A stretch of DNA of 64,000 nt from Anaerolineaceae bacterium oral taxon 439 (GTDB lineage: Bacteria; Chloroflexota; Anaerolineae; Anaerolineales; Anaerolineaceae): assembly GCA_001717545.1 (NCBI GenBank), contig CP017039.1, positions 2,852,001 to 2,916,000 on the forward strand, given 5' to 3'. The notes under the pieces were generated by a model. That model saw only the letters and a list, made by a program, of their open reading frames with translations, searched no databases and was not told the DNA's origin. This document shows, piece by piece, positions 54,459-61,593 of this stretch; the first letter of the stretch is position 1, and every line of letters begins with the position of its first letter. A program made the translations under genes and the position numbers.

Positions 54459-55796
54459 TTATTGCTGCGCCGGCTCTGGGATCGGAGGAACCAGACCCTT
54501 TTCAAACTCAACCTGAAACTCTTTATCAACTCTATCAAGAAATTCGCTCACTGTCGCTTCGCCGTACCATACAGTTTCGATATCTATGAACTGAGTTTGG
54601 GTTGCGGCCGGGAAGAAAACATTTGTATAATACCCGAAATTACCGTTATTAATCGCGTCCGAAACGGACCGAACCGCTTCAGTAAAGGATTTGGAAAGCG
54701 GCCCCATATTGCTCGTATCAACAGCAGAAAGGTCTTTCAACGGAACGCCCCAATATCCCGGCCAGGCCTCTGTCATTTTCTGCATAAATTCTGGAGTCAT
54801 CATCATATCCAAAATCGCAGCAGCAGCGTCTTTATGTTCTGAATTCGCGTTAATTGAAAGGGTGCAGGCTACTCCCAACGTATACAATGGATACGGAACG
54901 TCTTTTTCGCCGGCAGGGAACGGCGCGAACCCTAAATCTTCAGCCTTATCATCAACAAAGAAAGAAGCCGCCCACTGGAAACCAATGCTTGGGCCAAAGA
55001 AAAACGGAGATTTCCCATCCGCCAATAGCTGAATTGATTCGCTGAAATTCAGGTTTATATAATCCTCGCCCCCAAGATATCCTTTATTGAACCACTCCGC
55101 AGATTTTTCAATCGCGCTGGCAATACGAGGATTGTTCCATTTTTCTTTCCCGGTCAAGGAATTGTAAACCGCGCGGGGACCGGCAAAATGCGTCAGGAAC
55201 AAAGATGAATAATTTTCGTTGACCGGTTTCCACCCCTTATTTCCGGTAACAGACGCGTACATTCCTTTATCAATAGCTTCATCCATGACCGTTATTAATT
55301 CGTCGATCGTAGTCGGGACCTCCCAACCGTTTTCTGCCAGGACCTTTTTGTTATAGAAGATACCCATTGTACTGACAGAATTCCCCAGACTATATAATAC
55401 GCCGTTGACCGTCCCGGAATCATATAACGGAGAAAGAATTCGATCTTTCCATCCGTATTTTTCCGAATACGTGTCCAACGGAGCTAAAGCGCCGGCGTCC
55501 GCTAACGGCATGACAAATGCAGGCCCTGAACCATAAACAATGTCCGGCCCTTCCCCGGCGGCAAGCGCGACATTAATATCGTTATCAACTGTATTGCGAT
55601 ATTCAATAATCAATTCGTATTCATCCTGCGACGCGTTATATGTGTCAGCAAGAATCGTATTCAGTGCTTCCTGCGAATAAGGCTCCGCGCCCCAAAACCA
55701 TAAACTGATTTGTTGTTTTTCCGCATGAACGGGGAATGCGGCGAATAAGACCACGAACGACAATATTAATACAGATAACATATGGCTTTTCTTCAT
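54459..55796 (-). CDS. ABC transporter substrate-binding protein, sugar type
   Basis: 445-residue extracellular binding protein of the family 1 (MalE-like) type. Signal peptide MKKSHMLSVLILSFVVLF, cleavage near HAEK; no lipobox Cys. The mature part includes QISLWFWGAEPYSQEALN, VALAAGEGPDIVYGSG (near residue 75) and GVLYSLGNSVSTMGIFYNKKVLAENGW, all typical. FPAGEKDVPYPLYTLG and a C-terminal AAAILDMMMTPEFMQKM also fit. It should capture the island's substrate outside the membrane. It is the first transporter gene of the operon, preceded by the YjbQ gene (82 bases apart) and followed by the hairpin. A C-terminal stretch PPIPEPAQQ looks unstructured. Confidence 0.9.
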   Translation of the reverse strand: MKKSHMLSVLILSFVVLFAAFPVHAEKQQISLWFWGAEPYSQEALNTILADTYNASQDEYELIIEYRNTVDNDINVALAAGEGPDIVYGSGPAFVMPLADAGALAPLDTYSEKYGWKDRILSPLYDSGTVNGVLYSLGNSVSTMGIFYNKKVLAENGWEVPTTIDELITVMDEAIDKGMYASVTGNKGWKPVNENYSSLFLTHFAGPRAVYNSLTGKEKWNNPRIASAIEKSAEWFNKGYLGGEDYINLNFSESIQLLADGKSPFFFGPSIGFQWAASFFVDDKAEDLGFAPFPAGEKDVPYPLYTLGVACTLSINANSEHKDAAAAILDMMMTPEFMQKMTEAWPGYWGVPLKDLSAVDTSNMGPLSKSFTEAVRSVSDAINNGNFGYYTNVFFPAATQTQFIDIETVWYGEATVSEFLDRVDKEFQVEFEKGLVPPIPEPAQQ

Positions 55797-55878
55797 TTTT
55801 CTGCTCCTTTTTATCTTTTTGCATCAGGCTTGGTTGATCTGCTGAGACAAAATTCAGCGAAATCCGAACAACTTTCGA

Positions 55879-56289
55879 TTAATCAGAAAAAACTTTTACA
55901 TAAACCTCCCGCTTCCTTGGCCCGTCAAACTCCAGAAAATAAATCCCCTGGGAATGCCCGAGCAGCAACTTTCCTCCCTCAACCATAAGAGATAAAGAAA
56001 CGCCTATTAAAGACGATTTAACATGCCCGGCAGCATCCTGCGGCGTATCATGCTGATGTTTAAAATCAATTCGAGTTGGAATCAAACGACAAATTTCATC
56101 TTGAATATCCTCCAAACCGTTAGGGTCCCAAAAAGATGTAATCGTTATGCCGCCTGTCGTATGCGGCGTATAGACAAGACAAACGCCTGACTCAACCTGA
56201 CTCTCTGCAACAATCTTGTTTACATCTTCAGTCAGTGAGATCATGGCTCGATTTCCGGTCTTAAATTCGATTTTTTTTCTGATTGCCAT
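55879..56289 (-). CDS. YjbQ family protein (secondary thiamine-phosphate synthase type)
   Basis: 136-residue single-domain protein of the YjbQ/UPF0047 family. VCLVYTPHTTGGITITSF near residue 37 and HQHDTPQDAAGHVKSSLIG near residue 77 provide the metal-binding His/Asp residues. The C terminus has LLLGHSQGIYFLEFDGPRKREVYV. The fold resembles a metal-bound hydrolase or isomerase; one family member, YjbQ, is linked to a low thiamine-phosphate synthase activity, and the true role is uncertain. Within an operon with nucleoside and ADP-ribosylglycohydrolase-like enzymes it may process a phosphorylated or glycosidic intermediate. It starts nine bases after the SIS gene stop. Confidence 0.83.
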   Translation of the reverse strand: MAIRKKIEFKTGNRAMISLTEDVNKIVAESQVESGVCLVYTPHTTGGITITSFWDPNGLEDIQDEICRLIPTRIDFKHQHDTPQDAAGHVKSSLIGVSLSLMVEGGKLLLGHSQGIYFLEFDGPRKREVYVKVFSD

Positions 56290-56297
56290 GGTTATCC

Positions 56298-57428
56298 TTA
56301 TAAAAATATTTCGCTATTCTTTACGGCTCCGCCGCCTTCACAAAAAGACCACTTTCCTTCGCAGCCTCGTCCATCTTTTTCGCCAATCATCACGGCAATA
56401 TATCCCATCAGCAAAGCAATCGGACAAAACTGGGTAAGCGGAGACATAAAAGAAAAAGAAGCCGATGGGATACAAATCTTTTCTATCTGCGAGCCTAACC
56501 CATCAAGGTCCCCATCCGTAATCAGAATACTCGGCCGACCAAGTTCAGCAATATGAGTCATCGTTTCTTTTGTTCTGCTCATCGCCGCGTTTTCTGAACC
56601 GGCGATAATTATCGTTCCGATTTGATTGACATCACGCATAAAAACATTCAAGTGCAGCCAATCTTCTGAATTCGCGCACATCGCAAATTTACCAGTTGCT
56701 TCAAAAACTTTAGCATGACCATACCATGCCGTTCCATAATCCGATCCGGAACCGATAAAATCGAAAGCCGGATAGCCCTTCCATTTTGCAGCGACCTGAA
56801 GACAATCCTGATCCATCTTCGGCAGCAGGCTGCGAAGTAAATTCGCCTGCGATCCAAAGTCGTTTCGATATACGTCTGCCATGTCCATCGTTATTTTTCC
56901 CCGTACCTCAGAAAAGCGAACCGCTAATAACAACAACGCCATCAGAGATACCAGATACGTTCGAACCCCTGACGCGCTTTCGAACGTCGGAATCGAAATT
57001 TTCATAATATAGTCAGAATTCTTTCCTAACAACGACTGTTCGTTTGCAGTAACCCCTAAAACCTTTGCTCCGAATTTATGAGCGCGTTGGACGGCCTCGC
57101 CAATCCGCGCAATCTGGCCGGAATTGCTAACCGCAATGACTAAAGAATTATTTGGATAAAAACCCAAGTGAATCTCCGAATAAAACCGACTTAGATCGAT
57201 AGAAGGCACACACTCGGTGGGGATCCCCGCCACAGATTCAAACGCATATTTCGCAGCCATGCCGGCTGCCAATGAGTCGCCGCATCCGGTTAGAATAATC
57301 TTTTGAATCCTGAAAATTTCCGGCGTCGGCAATACTTTCCTGGCTCTGGCCTCTAAATCAAGATATTGACTCTCCATCAGGTCAGGCAGGCTAAGAACCT
57401 GTCGTCTCATCGCATTATCACATTCCAT
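56298..57428 (-). CDS. SIS double-domain protein (sugar isomerase/deaminase-like)
   Basis: 376-residue protein with two SIS (sugar isomerase) domains of the GlmS/AgaS type. The first domain has ILTGCGDSLAAGMAAKYAFE near residue 46 and LVIAVSNSGQIARIGEAVQRA near residue 96. The second has FIGSGSDYGTAWYGHAKVFEATGK near residue 222 and TIIIAGSENAAMSRTKETMTHI near residue 272, with SNS and SEN-type phosphosugar loops. Such proteins bind phosphosugars and isomerise or deaminate them (aldose-ketose steps). It is the first gene of the minus-strand operon of the island, divergent from the GntR gene. Whether it acts on a phosphorylated ribose or amino sugar is unknown. Confidence 0.82.
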   Translation of the reverse strand: MECDNAMRRQVLSLPDLMESQYLDLEARARKVLPTPEIFRIQKIILTGCGDSLAAGMAAKYAFESVAGIPTECVPSIDLSRFYSEIHLGFYPNNSLVIAVSNSGQIARIGEAVQRAHKFGAKVLGVTANEQSLLGKNSDYIMKISIPTFESASGVRTYLVSLMALLLLAVRFSEVRGKITMDMADVYRNDFGSQANLLRSLLPKMDQDCLQVAAKWKGYPAFDFIGSGSDYGTAWYGHAKVFEATGKFAMCANSEDWLHLNVFMRDVNQIGTIIIAGSENAAMSRTKETMTHIAELGRPSILITDGDLDGLGSQIEKICIPSASFSFMSPLTQFCPIALLMGYIAVMIGEKDGRGCEGKWSFCEGGGAVKNSEIFL

Positions 57429-57449
57429 ATCACATTCTCAATTCATCTT

Positions 57450-57478
57450 ATTATATGGTTATCAGTATAACAAGATAA
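57450..57478 (-). promoter_or_regulatory. Promoter with operator-like inverted repeat for the island operon
   Basis: On the minus strand TTATCT (57473-57478) and a perfect TATAAT (57450-57455) are 17 bases apart. The spacer contains GTTAT-ACTG-ATAAC (57458-57471), a 5-bp inverted repeat. It lies 22 bases before the SIS ATG. The divergent GntR regulator is the likely ligand. Confidence 0.6.
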
Positions 57479-57559
57479 GTTAAAACGCTCAACATGCCAA
57501 AAGTCATATTCACAGGAGTTACATTCATCCCAAAGCCCGATGAAAAAAGAATTACTAAT

Positions 57560-57587
57560 TTGACAAAAACTAAAAAAATCGTAAGAT
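57560..57587 (+). promoter_or_regulatory. Promoter of the island GntR gene
   Basis: TTGACA (57560-57565) and TAAGAT (57582-57587) are separated by 16 bases, 38 bases before the ATG at 57625. It diverges from the operon promoter about 80 bases away. Confidence 0.6.
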
Positions 57588-57624
57588 TTTGGTAGCAGGG
57601 ACCTATTAGAAGCGGATTTTCATC

Positions 57625-58392
57625 ATGCCATATATCAGACAGGACACCACATTAATCGATCGGGATTCGCCAATACCCGCCTACCAACAAATCGTAAGAA
57701 GCTTAACCAACCGCATCATCGACGGAGAATGGCAGCCGAACGATAAACTTCCGTCCGAAAACGATTTAGCAAGTGAATATGCCGTTAGTCGCATCACGCT
57801 ACGTCAAGCCCTGAGCATCCTTGAATCCGATAAAATCATCAGAAAAGAACAGGGAAGAGGCGTCTTCGTTCAAAGAAATCCGGACTATGTCGTTCATAAG
57901 CTATTCTTTCCGACCGTGAATAACAATGGTAAAGCACTGCGCGAATCGGAAGTTCATTCAAAAGCGATCGATATATCGCTGACAGATGATGCCGACAATA
58001 AAATATTCAAAAAGCTAAAAATTCCAGCTGGCAGCGAACTTATTTTTTTACAGCGTCTTTTTACAAAGGGCGATAAAATAATCGGATTGAATCGCGCATG
58101 GTTCCCCGCCGAGAAAGTTCCGAACATGCAGAATTTACGTCTGATCAACAATAGCGTGTCTACGACGTTATTACAACGCTATCAAATCGAAGCAGTCAGA
58201 ATTGAAAATTCGATCGAAGCGATAAAAATGGATGCGGTATTAGCGGCGACCGTTGAAGTTCCTTACGACTCTGCTGGATTAAAAATCAATTCAATTCATT
58301 TCGATAAAGAAAATTCTCCATTTGAATTCGCGTCAACGGTTTGGGTAGGGGAGCTGACAAAATTTCAATTAACAATGACGAAAGACAGCTGA
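57625..58392 (+). CDS. GntR-family regulator with UTRA domain (HutC type)
   Basis: 255-residue regulator. The N-terminal winged helix has PIPAYQQIVRSLTNRIIDGE, NDKLPSENDLASEYAVSRIT and LRQALSILESDKIIRKEQGR with GVFV, all standard. Residues 95-250 form a UTRA-like ligand-binding domain (LIFLQRLFTKGDKIIGLNRAWF near residue 145; LTKFQLTM at the end). HutC-type regulators bind a small molecule such as a phosphosugar or nucleotide and come off the operator. It is the only plus-strand gene in the island and lies at its right edge, 14 bases before the direct repeat. The operon promoter with an inverted repeat is 150 bases upstream. Confidence 0.9.
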   Translation: MPYIRQDTTLIDRDSPIPAYQQIVRSLTNRIIDGEWQPNDKLPSENDLASEYAVSRITLRQALSILESDKIIRKEQGRGVFVQRNPDYVVHKLFFPTVNNNGKALRESEVHSKAIDISLTDDADNKIFKKLKIPAGSELIFLQRLFTKGDKIIGLNRAWFPAEKVPNMQNLRLINNSVSTTLLQRYQIEAVRIENSIEAIKMDAVLAATVEVPYDSAGLKINSIHFDKENSPFEFASTVWVGELTKFQLTMTKDS

Positions 58393-58406
58393 TCTCCACG
58401 TTGGCA

Positions 58407-58544
58407 CATCCTTACCGGTATAAACGCCATTCCTCTATCCGCGCCGCGACGCAGTCCCGGACGTAATACCGGTAATGCCGTCCGGCGCGAACGCGCGCAC
58501 GGATCTCCGTCGACGATATTTCCAGCAGCGGCGCGTCGACAGGA
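58407..58544 (-). repeat. Right direct repeat of the island (inside nadD)
   Basis: Copy of the 138-bp sequence at 44298-44435. It covers the last 44 or so codons of the intact nadD gene, its stop (58412-58414) and five bases beyond. Two mismatches were counted. It marks the right boundary of the insertion. Confidence 0.92.
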
Positions 58545-59011
58545 AGGAGCTTTTCAGCCAGCGCCGGAAAACGGGCGAAAAGCGCATCTGTCTCCGACCG
58601 CTCCCCAGGCCGCGCCATGACCCCCAGCCCGTCGATCGCCGCAACGATCCGATCCGGCTCATACCACCCGAATAAATCGTTCAGCGAATCCTGCCCGATC
58701 AGGCAGAACAGCTCGTCGCCGGAATATTTCGCCCGCAGGATCTCCAACGTATCGGCGGTATAATGCGGCCCCGGGCGTTCGTTCTCGATCGTCGAGACCT
58801 CGAAACGCGGCTCACCGGAAATCGCCGCGCGGACCAGCTCCGTCCGCTGCTGAAACGGCGTCGTCGCCCGATCGGCTTTATGCGGCGGGAGCGGCGCAGC
58901 CATCCAGAGAACCGTATCCAGCGCCAGCTGATCCGCGGCCTCCGCCGCCAGGATCATATGCCCCAGATGCGGCGGGTCAAACGTCCCGCCGAAAACCCCG
59001 ACTCGCGCCAT
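58412..59011 (-). CDS. nadD: Nicotinate-nucleotide adenylyltransferase
   Basis: 199-residue NadD, joining nicotinate mononucleotide with ATP to give deamido-NAD in NAD synthesis. The nucleotidyltransferase motif GVFGGTFDPPHLGHMILA is at the N terminus, with the GGTFDPxHxGH signature. The second motif is in LEISSTEIRARVRAG near residue 170 (ISST-x-IR). Length is normal. The gene is intact despite an insertion at its 3' end; the island or recombination kept the reading frame and stop. The start overlaps neither neighbour: obgE ends six bases upstream. Being a housekeeping gene, it must have been restored at insertion. Confidence 0.95.
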   Translation of the reverse strand: MARVGVFGGTFDPPHLGHMILAAEAADQLALDTVLWMAAPLPPHKADRATTPFQQRTELVRAAISGEPRFEVSTIENERPGPHYTADTLEILRAKYSGDELFCLIGQDSLNDLFGWYEPDRIVAAIDGLGVMARPGERSETDALFARFPALAEKLLPVDAPLLEISSTEIRARVRAGRHYRYYVRDCVAARIEEWRLYR

Positions 59012-59016
59012 CCGCC

Positions 59017-60282
59017 CTAATCAACCCATTCCAATTCAAACGCGTCGCCGATCATGACCGTATCGCCGTTCTCAACCCCCGCCCTGCGGAGCGCATCCTC
59101 GATTCCCAGCGCCGCCAGCAGGTTCTGGAAACGACGGACCGATCCGCTATGTTCCCAGTAGGTCATCTTCGCCGCGCGTTCGATCGAAACCCCGCGGACG
59201 ACCCAGTCGCCGTCCTGATCGCGCGAAATTTCAAACCTGCGCGGATCCTCCTTCGGAACGTACAGCGGCAGCGCCTCCGGCTCGATTTCTTCCGGAACCG
59301 ACAGCGCCAGCTCATGCAGCCGCCAGAGAACGGCGCGGACGTTTTCGCCCGCCGCCGCCGAAATCGCGGCCGGCTCGTACCCGCGCGCCTCCAGCTCCGC
59401 TTTCAGCTCGTCCCATCGCTCGCGCACCTCCGGAAGATCCATCTTATTCACCGCAACCAGCATCGGCTTTTCCGCCAGCCTGTCGTCAAACAGCGCCATT
59501 TCCTGATTAATCTGGTCCAAATCCGCGATCGGGTCCTCCGCCGTCCCGTCGAGCAGGTGCAGCAGGACTTTCGTCCGCTGAATATGGCGCAAAAACGAAT
59601 CGCCTAATCCAACGCCTGAATGCGCCCCCTCGATCAGCCCGGGAATATCCGATAAAACGAGCGACGTATCTGAATCCAGCTCTGCGACGCCCAGATTCGG
59701 TTCAATCGTCGTAAACGGATAATCGGCGATCTTCGGCTTCGCGTTCGTAACCGCCGCCAGGAACGACGATTTCCCGGCGTTCGGAACGCCGACAATCCCG
59801 ACGTCCGCGATCAGCTTAAGCTCCAGCTTCAAACGCCGCTCTTCGCAGGGCGCGCCGCGTTCCGCCGTGCGCGGGACCTGATGCGCCGCGGAAACGAAAT
59901 GCGTATTGCCGCGGCCGCCGCGGCCGCCTTTGGCGACGACGAGCTCCTGCCCGTCCTGAACCAGATCGCCAAGCAGCTCGTCCGTATCGGCGTCCCGCAC
60001 GATCGTCCCAGCCGGGACCAGCAGGATCTTCGGCTGCGCCGTTCGACCGGTCATGTTATTCTTGCCGCCGTTTTCTCCGTCCGCGGCGAAAAACCTCCGA
60101 ACGTGCCGATACGGCGTCAGCGTGTTCAGCTTCCGGTCGGCTTTCAGCACGACGTCGCCCCCATGCCCGCCGTCGCCGCCGTCAGGCCCCCCGCGCGCGA
60201 CGAATTTTTCGCGATGAAAATGCATCATCCCGTCGCCGCCCTTTCCCGAACGGACAAAAATCTCAGTCTCGTCTACAAACAT
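59017..60282 (-). CDS. obgE: GTPase Obg/CgtA
   Basis: 421-residue Obg GTPase, linked to 50S ribosome assembly and stringent response. The N-terminal glycine-rich Obg domain reads VDETEIFVRSGKGGDGMMHF, GGPDGGDGGHGGDVVL and AKGGRGGRGNTHF. G1 is GVPNAGKSSFL near residue 167, G3 is DIPGLIEGAHSGVGLGDSF near 213, and G4 is NKMD near 284. A C-terminal OCT-like domain (EIEPEALPLYVPKEDPRRF onwards) completes the protein. Length is close to the Bacillus enzyme. It precedes nadD by six bases and follows rsmD by nine on the minus strand, a conserved housekeeping grouping. Confidence 0.95.
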   Translation of the reverse strand: MFVDETEIFVRSGKGGDGMMHFHREKFVARGGPDGGDGGHGGDVVLKADRKLNTLTPYRHVRRFFAADGENGGKNNMTGRTAQPKILLVPAGTIVRDADTDELLGDLVQDGQELVVAKGGRGGRGNTHFVSAAHQVPRTAERGAPCEERRLKLELKLIADVGIVGVPNAGKSSFLAAVTNAKPKIADYPFTTIEPNLGVAELDSDTSLVLSDIPGLIEGAHSGVGLGDSFLRHIQRTKVLLHLLDGTAEDPIADLDQINQEMALFDDRLAEKPMLVAVNKMDLPEVRERWDELKAELEARGYEPAAISAAAGENVRAVLWRLHELALSVPEEIEPEALPLYVPKEDPRRFEISRDQDGDWVVRGVSIERAAKMTYWEHSGSVRRFQNLLAALGIEDALRRAGVENGDTVMIGDAFELEWVD

Positions 60283-60291
60283 GATCCACCG

Positions 60292-60915
60292 TTACCCTTC
60301 CGACGCGGACGGACCGGCGTCCGTTCCCTCGCCCTCCGCTTCCGACAGGACGCCCTTCCGGCAAAAAAACATCAGCAGCGTCGAACCGTATTTCCGCTCG
60401 TCAAACCGTTCAAAGCAGTTCAACGCCAGCTCTTCCCGCTCGACCGGGTGAATTTGAACGATAATCCAACCGTCGTCGCTCAGCCAGGCGTCGTTATCGT
60501 CAAGGATCCGCATCGCCCGCTGCCACATCTGCTGATACTGCGGCGGGGCGATATAAATATACTCGAACGAACGGTCCGGAATCGAGCGGAGATAGCTGAA
60601 CGCGTCCCCCTGGATAACCTTCGCCTTTTCCTCCGCCCGCGTCAGCCGGACGTTCTCCTGAAGCGTCGCCTGAGCGGCGCGGTTCGCCTCGCAGAAGCGC
60701 ACGACCGACGCGCCGCGGCTCGCGGCCTCCAGACCGATCGACCCCGTCCCGCCGAAGACATCGAAAAACGCCGTATCGACGATATCGCCGCCGATGATAT
60801 TAAAAACCGCCTCCTTGACGCGGTCGGTCACCGGGCGGGTGCTGTCCCCCGGGACCGGTTTCAAAATCATGCCTTTCGCGCCGCCGCTGATAATCCTCGG
60901 ATTGCTCATGCGCAC
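60292..60915 (-). CDS. rsmD: RsmD-like 16S rRNA methyltransferase with APPQY motif
   Basis: 207-residue class I methyltransferase. RIISGGAKGMILKPVPG and STRPVTDRVKEAVFNII at the start match RsmD, which methylates N2 of G966 in 16S rRNA. The SAM motif is FFDVFGGTGSIGLEAASRGA near residue 50. The catalytic NPPY/DPPY-type motif is replaced by IAPPQY near residue 121. I believe that is common in Chloroflexota annotated as RsmD, but it changes the residue thought to contact the target amino group. The C-terminal tail (EAEGEGTDAGPSASEG) is low-complexity. It is four bases downstream of the GtrA-family gene. Confidence 0.82.
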   Translation of the reverse strand: MRMSNPRIISGGAKGMILKPVPGDSTRPVTDRVKEAVFNIIGGDIVDTAFFDVFGGTGSIGLEAASRGASVVRFCEANRAAQATLQENVRLTRAEEKAKVIQGDAFSYLRSIPDRSFEYIYIAPPQYQQMWQRAMRILDDNDAWLSDDGWIIVQIHPVEREELALNCFERFDERKYGSTLLMFFCRKGVLSEAEGEGTDAGPSASEG

Positions 60916-60918
60916 CGT

Positions 60919-61380
60919 CTACTTAACGTCGTTATACGTCCAGAATCGATTCGCCAGAAAATTCCAGATCAGAACGATCACAATCGCGATCACCAGCGTC
61001 AGGTTATGCCCCACGGTTTCCGCGCGGATCGGGAACCCGGACGGAACGACCGCCGCGCTGAGCCGCAGGATCGGCGTCTCGATCGTCAGGAAAAGCAGGT
61101 AACGGATCCCCAGCCCAACCAGGCTGACCAGGACGAATTGAACGAGCTTCTGCGCCAGCGGCTTTTCCCGGGAATCCGGGTACGCCCAGAAATGGTTCCA
61201 GAGGAAATTCGATAAAACCGCAACGATAAAGGAAACCGTACTCGCCGCGCGTGAATTCATCGCCAGAAAGCGCATGCAGAGGTTCATGACGCCAAAGTCG
61301 ACAACCGCGCCGATCACCCCCACCGTACAGAACTTCAGGAACCGGTTTCGCTCAACCGGATTTCTCACAAAATCAATCAT
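60919..61380 (-). CDS. GtrA family membrane protein
   Basis: 153-residue protein with four hydrophobic segments, the typical GtrA/Wzx-like flippase size. FLKFCTVGVIGAVVDFGVMN near residue 15 is the first helix with the conserved G-x-x-x-D/N pattern, and SNFLWNHFWAYPDSREKP near residue 60 is the conserved N-x-x-x-x-x-x-W/Y loop. FVLVSLVGLGIRYLLFLTI and VIVLIWNFLANRFWTYND follow. GtrA proteins are thought to move undecaprenyl-phosphate-sugar across the membrane. I chose the ATG at 61380 (MIDFVRNPVERNRFLKF). Earlier starts would add 40 residues lacking family similarity. The TACAAT box of the repeat at 61387-61432 lies about 40 bases upstream. Confidence 0.85.
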   Translation of the reverse strand: MIDFVRNPVERNRFLKFCTVGVIGAVVDFGVMNLCMRFLAMNSRAASTVSFIVAVLSNFLWNHFWAYPDSREKPLAQKLVQFVLVSLVGLGIRYLLFLTIETPILRLSAAVVPSGFPIRAETVGHNLTLVIAIVIVLIWNFLANRFWTYNDVK

Positions 61381-61386
61381 GCTCCA

Positions 61387-61432
61387 CTGCGACCTGTCTT
61401 TTCTTTTTATTCCGGTGTAAATTGTAACAGAC
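61387..61432 (-). repeat. Promoter-like direct repeat, left copy
   Basis: Plus-strand CTGCGACCTGTCTTTTC and the following bases to AACAGAC correspond to 63052-63094 at about 86 percent, with a three-base gap. On the minus strand it contains TGTTACAAT, an extended -10 box pointing at the gtrA gene. The two copies bracket the frameshifted gene at 61594-63023. Confidence 0.65.
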
Positions 61433-61593
61433 CGAATCAACGTTGGCGGAAGATTCCCGATAATTTTCAAACGCATCCGGTCCGCGCGCCTGAAAAACAA
61501 TCAGGGAATCTGACGCAAGTTGTTTGCCGACAAATCCAGGCTTTGATAAACTTAAAACACAAAAGAAATCGTTTAAAACAGGAAGGAGGCAAT

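Larger units (their letters stand above)
44436..58406. mobile_element. Genomic island of about 14 kb inserted at the nadD 3' end
   Basis: The segment lies between two 138-bp copies of the nadD 3' end in direct orientation. One copy restores the intact gene (58412-59011). It is clearly AT-richer than the sequence on both sides, and its outermost genes end within 15 bases of each repeat (stop codons at 44444 and 58392). It carries twelve genes of one apparent pathway and no integrase, transposase or tRNA that I can recognise. A lost integrase or recombination-mediated insertion is possible. Confidence 0.82.

Noticed and set aside
44436-58406. Search for an integrase, transposase or phage genes in the island
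   Set aside because: All twelve genes have clear metabolic, transport or regulatory families; none shows recombinase motifs, so the island cannot be called an integrative element of known type.
59881-61215. Open frame of 444 codons on the plus strand across obgE, rsmD and gtrA
   Set aside because: It is antisense to three well-supported genes and has the Arg/Pro/His-rich composition of a GC-rich shadow.
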